From an uncultured Dialister sp. (GTDB lineage Bacteria > Bacillota > Negativicutes > Veillonellales > Dialisteraceae), in the NCBI RefSeq assembly GCF_900541605.1, contig NZ_UQKJ01000033.1:1-17211 (forward strand): DNA of 17,211 bases, given 5' to 3'. The notes beneath the pieces were generated by a model. That model was not told the DNA's origin. It was given only the letters and a program-made list of their open reading frames with translations, and ran no database searches. This document shows, in pieces, positions 14,844-17,211 of this stretch. The stretch's first letter is position 1. The number at the start of each line of letters is the position of its first letter. Position numbers and translations under genes: made by a program.

Positions 14844-16736
14844 ATGAGCCATTGCCTTCTGAAGACCACGCTGGCAGCTGCCGTTTTTGCAGCTGCTGCA
14901 TTTACCGTTTCTGCGGCGAACCCGTTTGCCGATGTGGATGATTCCTCCTGGGCCTACCAGGCGGTTTCCCAGTTGTCCGACCAGGGGGTGGTAGACGGCT
15001 ATCCTGACGGCACATTCCGGGGAGACAAGAACGTAAGCCGCTATGAAATGTCCCAGATCATCGCCCGCCTCATGGCCAAGGAAAATACGCTGAATGCGTC
15101 CCAGAAGGCTACGGTGGACAAGCTGGCCGGCGAATACGCTGACGAACTGAAGAGCCTCGGCGTCCGGGTGGCAGAGCTGGAAAAGAAGACCGGCCATATC
15201 AATACGATCACCGAACTCCGGGTACAGGATGTGCCCCGGTATGACAATGTATACAAGGACAGCAAGTCCAAGCACGATGAACTGAGCCTTCGGGTTCGCC
15301 TGAATACCATTGCCAACGTGAATGACCGCACTACGGTGTACAGCCAGCTGGAAACCTACATGTCCATGAACGGCAAGGACGTGTTCCAGCCCAATAAATA
15401 CGGCTACGACTCCAACGGCAACCGGTATGAACGGAATGGCTACGGCGATGGGGATTTCCACATGAACCGCCTGTGGGCAACCTACCAGTTCGGACCGAAG
15501 CAGACAGACTTCACCAACCGCCCCTTCGGACCGTCCAAGAACCTCATCGGCATCGGCCAGTTCCCGGTCAAGATGGGCGTCACCGGCTACACCTATGATG
15601 GCCAGTTCAAAGGCATTGTGGCCCAGTTCGGGGACTACGTGGAAGGGGGCCACCTCACAGTAGCTTACGGCCGGGCAACGGACATCAACTATGACTACAC
15701 AGGACCTATGATGAGGGGCATGAAGGGCCTTGGAAAGGCGATCTTGGGATCGGATCAGACCAAGAGTCTTGTGACTTCACTGTCTACCCAAATAGCGCAG
15801 AAGGCTCTTGCAGCAAAGGGTATAAGTCCTTCTACTCCAGGATATAGCACATACATGAAGGCGGCTGCTGCTCAGGCTGCTAGTACAGTAACAAAAACTG
15901 TGATGAGCGCCGCTCAGTCTTCTTCTACAGGATCTGAAATGATTAAAAATATTGCACAAACAACAGTTGGAAATAATTTGATGTCCCCTGAAGATGCCAA
16001 AAAGCTGACGGAGAAGCTGCAGAGTGAATATGGCAATATCGCTGATCTCTATAACCCCAGCAACGATACTCTCTATCCTATGAGATCCCAGGGCGTGGAA
16101 ATGAACTGGAATGAAGATGAAGATGTGCCGGTGGCTTACGCTTCCTATATTTTCCGGAAGCCCCAGCAGTGGGAATTCCATGCTTACGGCATGACCGCCG
16201 TAGGACCGGTCGGCAAGATCTGCCGGGCCTATGGTTTCGCCGGCGCCTACTATGTCACTCCCCAGTGGCATGTACAGGGCGAATTCGTAAAGAATGTGAG
16301 AAGACTCCCCCTGAACAACGAACGGCCTTACAGCTTCAACTACGGCCTCCACTATGGCACGGCGGACGTGCTGAAAGCCGGTTCCTATGAACTGGGTCTG
16401 GACTACATCTACAGCCAGGCAGGCACCTACTTCGGCGGTTCCAGCAATGATATCGTAGACCAGTACATGGGCCATGTGTATAAAAACTGGAAGTTCCAGG
16501 GACAGGATATGGGCCGGACTCCTGCTTATATTGCTGATAAACTGGATGCCATTGCAAATGGAACCGATTCTCCAGAAAAGAATTACGGCGGCGCCAAGTT
16601 CTTCCTGGCCAAGGCTTCCTTCGTCCCCATGCGGGGTCTCCAGATCGAAGCGGACTACGGCTTCAACGCCAAGGACATGGGCGGCCGGAAGATGGACAAC
16701 ATGTTCATGCTCCGCGCTACGGCATATATTAAATAA
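14844..16736 (+). CDS. SLH-domain outer-membrane porin, OmpM type
   Basis: Abundant outer-membrane protein typical of Negativicutes: the SLH domain binds (pyruvylated or polyamine-bearing) peptidoglycan in the periplasm and the C-terminal barrel forms a pore. The product is 630 aa. Residues 1-24 are a signal peptide (cleavage likely after TVSA). The SLH domain is about 26-78, with FADV, WAYQAV, GVVDGYPDGTF and SRYEM. A short coiled coil lies at 84-117. From about 120 onward, alternating beta strands form the barrel. Residues about 297-410 are an Ala/Ser/Thr/Lys-rich, probably helical stretch quite unlike the barrel, with lower GC in its DNA. I place the start at ATG 14844 with GGGGAG seven bases upstream; the in-frame TTG at 14796 is upstream of it. 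The last residues are ATAYIK, without the usual terminal aromatic. Monocistronic, with its own promoter and terminator. Confidence 0.9.
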   Translation: MSHCLLKTTLAAAVFAAAAFTVSAANPFADVDDSSWAYQAVSQLSDQGVVDGYPDGTFRGDKNVSRYEMSQIIARLMAKENTLNASQKATVDKLAGEYADELKSLGVRVAELEKKTGHINTITELRVQDVPRYDNVYKDSKSKHDELSLRVRLNTIANVNDRTTVYSQLETYMSMNGKDVFQPNKYGYDSNGNRYERNGYGDGDFHMNRLWATYQFGPKQTDFTNRPFGPSKNLIGIGQFPVKMGVTGYTYDGQFKGIVAQFGDYVEGGHLTVAYGRATDINYDYTGPMMRGMKGLGKAILGSDQTKSLVTSLSTQIAQKALAAKGISPSTPGYSTYMKAAAAQAASTVTKTVMSAAQSSSTGSEMIKNIAQTTVGNNLMSPEDAKKLTEKLQSEYGNIADLYNPSNDTLYPMRSQGVEMNWNEDEDVPVAYASYIFRKPQQWEFHAYGMTAVGPVGKICRAYGFAGAYYVTPQWHVQGEFVKNVRRLPLNNERPYSFNYGLHYGTADVLKAGSYELGLDYIYSQAGTYFGGSSNDIVDQYMGHVYKNWKFQGQDMGRTPAYIADKLDAIANGTDSPEKNYGGAKFFLAKASFVPMRGLQIEADYGFNAKDMGGRKMDNMFMLRATAYIK

Positions 16737-16750
16737 ATCAGCCCGTAAGA

Positions 16751-16788
16751 AAAGCTGCAGAGGGGATACCTTCTGCAGCTTTTTTTCT
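16751..16788 (+). terminator. Intrinsic terminator after the porin gene
   Basis: AAAGCTGCAGA (16751-16761) pairs perfectly with TCTGCAGCTTT (16772-16782) around a ten-base loop, followed by a T-run to 16786. It lies 15 bases past the stop codon. Confidence 0.92.
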
Positions 16789-16804
16789 GTGAATATGGAC
16801 TTAA

Positions 16805-16830
16805 AAAAGAGTTGAGATTTGAGGAAAGAG
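16805..16830 (-). repeat. CTCAACTCT tract, inverted
   Basis: AGAGTTGAG followed by TTTGAGGAAAGAGCG is the reverse complement of the tract type seen at 13940-13972, set just after the porin terminator. Confidence 0.6.
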
Positions 16831-16907
16831 CGTTGGGGTTCAGCGGCTTCGCCGCAAATGTTCCTGGTGATTTATCTCAGGCATAGAGCCCTAGGTGAGA
16901 CCATCCC

Positions 16908-16930
16908 GATAACGTCATTTCGAGCGGCGG
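16908..16930 (+). repeat. GTCATTTCGAGCGG element
   Basis: GATAACGTCATTTCGAGCGG followed by CGG. The same element, with TCTCGAG in place of TTTCGAG, lies inverted inside copies A and B (13744-13766 and about 17059-17081). It leads directly into a CTCAACTCT tract. Confidence 0.6.
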
Positions 16931-16968
16931 GGTCTCAACTCTCATTCCTCAAATATTAATTTTATCTT

Positions 16969-17153
16969 TGAAAATCCCGTCATAGCCATTAATCTGAGAG
17001 ATCTCTCGACTCCTCGAAGCTGTAGCGATTTTTAACCGTATGTTCACATAGCATGTTGCCACCGCTCGAGATGACGATATGGGGCAGAGTCATCAGGATT
17101 CCAACGGTGGTGAAGCCGCTGATCCTGTCTGACGTCTTACCGCCGCGAAGCGG
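16969..17153 (+). repeat. Dispersed repeat block, copy B
   Basis: It is collinear with copy A at 13655-13862 from CCCGTCATAG to the closing GCCGCGAAGCGG hairpin. Copy B lacks 24 bases that in copy A lie between two GTCTGACGTCT direct repeats, and the middle (after the TGTAGCGATTT word) is diverged. Confidence 0.8.
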
Positions 17154-17160
17154 CTGATGG

Positions 17161-17211
17161 TTAGCCTCCTTCCTTGGGAAGGAGGTGGCGCCGAAGGCGA
17201 CGGAGGTTAGC
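17161..17211. repeat. Hairpin and 28-base repeat, right copy
   Basis: A TTAGCCTCC word and a CCTTCC/GGAAGG hairpin are followed at 17184-17211 by the exact reverse complement of 105-132. The element may continue past the end of the window. Confidence 0.75.

Larger units (their letters stand above)
16789..17211. other. Non-coding mosaic repeat region, right end
   Basis: No gene is seen. In order it holds an inverted CTCAACTCT tract (16805-16830), a GCGGC-TTC-GCCGC hairpin (16843-16855), an AACGTCATTTCGAGCGG element (16908-16930), a CTCAACTCT tract (16933-16953), copy B of the large block (16969-17153), and a hairpin plus the 28-base element at 17161-17211. Confidence 0.7.

Noticed and set aside
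14778..15653. 291-codon minus-strand open frame opposite the porin
   Set aside because: It mirrors the signal peptide, SLH and barrel coding sequence, has no start signal and would run across the porin promoter.

Overview
The window looks like chromosome from a Gram-negative-type Firmicute of the class Negativicutes (Acidaminococcus / Megasphaera / Dialister / Selenomonas relatives). The main reason is the gene at 14844-16736, a signal peptide followed by one S-layer-homology (SLH) domain, a short coiled coil and a beta-barrel. That is the OmpM-type porin architecture that ties the outer membrane to peptidoglycan in this class. Lipid A/LPS-type genes beside Firmicute-style AAGGAGG ribosome binding sites fit the same group. 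The genus is not settled by the sequence.

Layout. Positions 1-481 are non-coding mosaic repeats. 482-2296 (minus) is a membrane phosphoethanolamine transferase of the EptA type, with its own terminator. 2297-2861 is an AT-rich gap. 2862/2924-3871 is a family 8 glycosyltransferase with a disturbed 5' end. After another AT-rich gap, a tight plus-strand operon runs 4096-11650: O-antigen ligase/polymerase-like membrane protein, two family 2 glycosyltransferases, a family 4 glycosyltransferase, a PIG-L deacetylase with extra C-terminal beta domains, and a second family 4 glycosyltransferase. 11928-13160 is UDP-glucose 6-dehydrogenase with a terminator. 13205-14033 is a long mosaic repeat region. 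14034-14546 is a ThiW-type thiazole/thiamine-precursor ECF S component with a strong terminator. The porin follows, behind a near-consensus promoter and a perfect palindrome. 16787-17211 is again mosaic repeat.

How it works together. The genes from 2.9 to 11.7 kb read as a strain-variable surface-glycan (LPS outer core or O-polysaccharide) locus: sugar transferases, a deacetylase likely to unmask an amino sugar, and a ligase/polymerase acting in the periplasm. The phosphoethanolamine transferase could decorate lipid A or core, and Ugd supplies UDP-glucuronate. The glycan block is clearly poorer in GC (40% in 3001-3060) than its flanks (58% in 12181-12240), which suggests horizontal acquisition between conserved genes. 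No flippase, initiating phosphoglycosyltransferase or chain-length regulator is present, so the locus depends on genes elsewhere.

The most notable things are: a canonical -1 slippery heptamer (A7) joining a well-initiated 23-codon frame to the glycosyltransferase 8 frame; an Ala/Ser/Thr-rich, low-GC, probably helical insertion in the middle of the porin barrel; the domain-extended deacetylase inside the glycosyltransferase operon; and a family of intergenic hairpin elements whose stems covary between copies.
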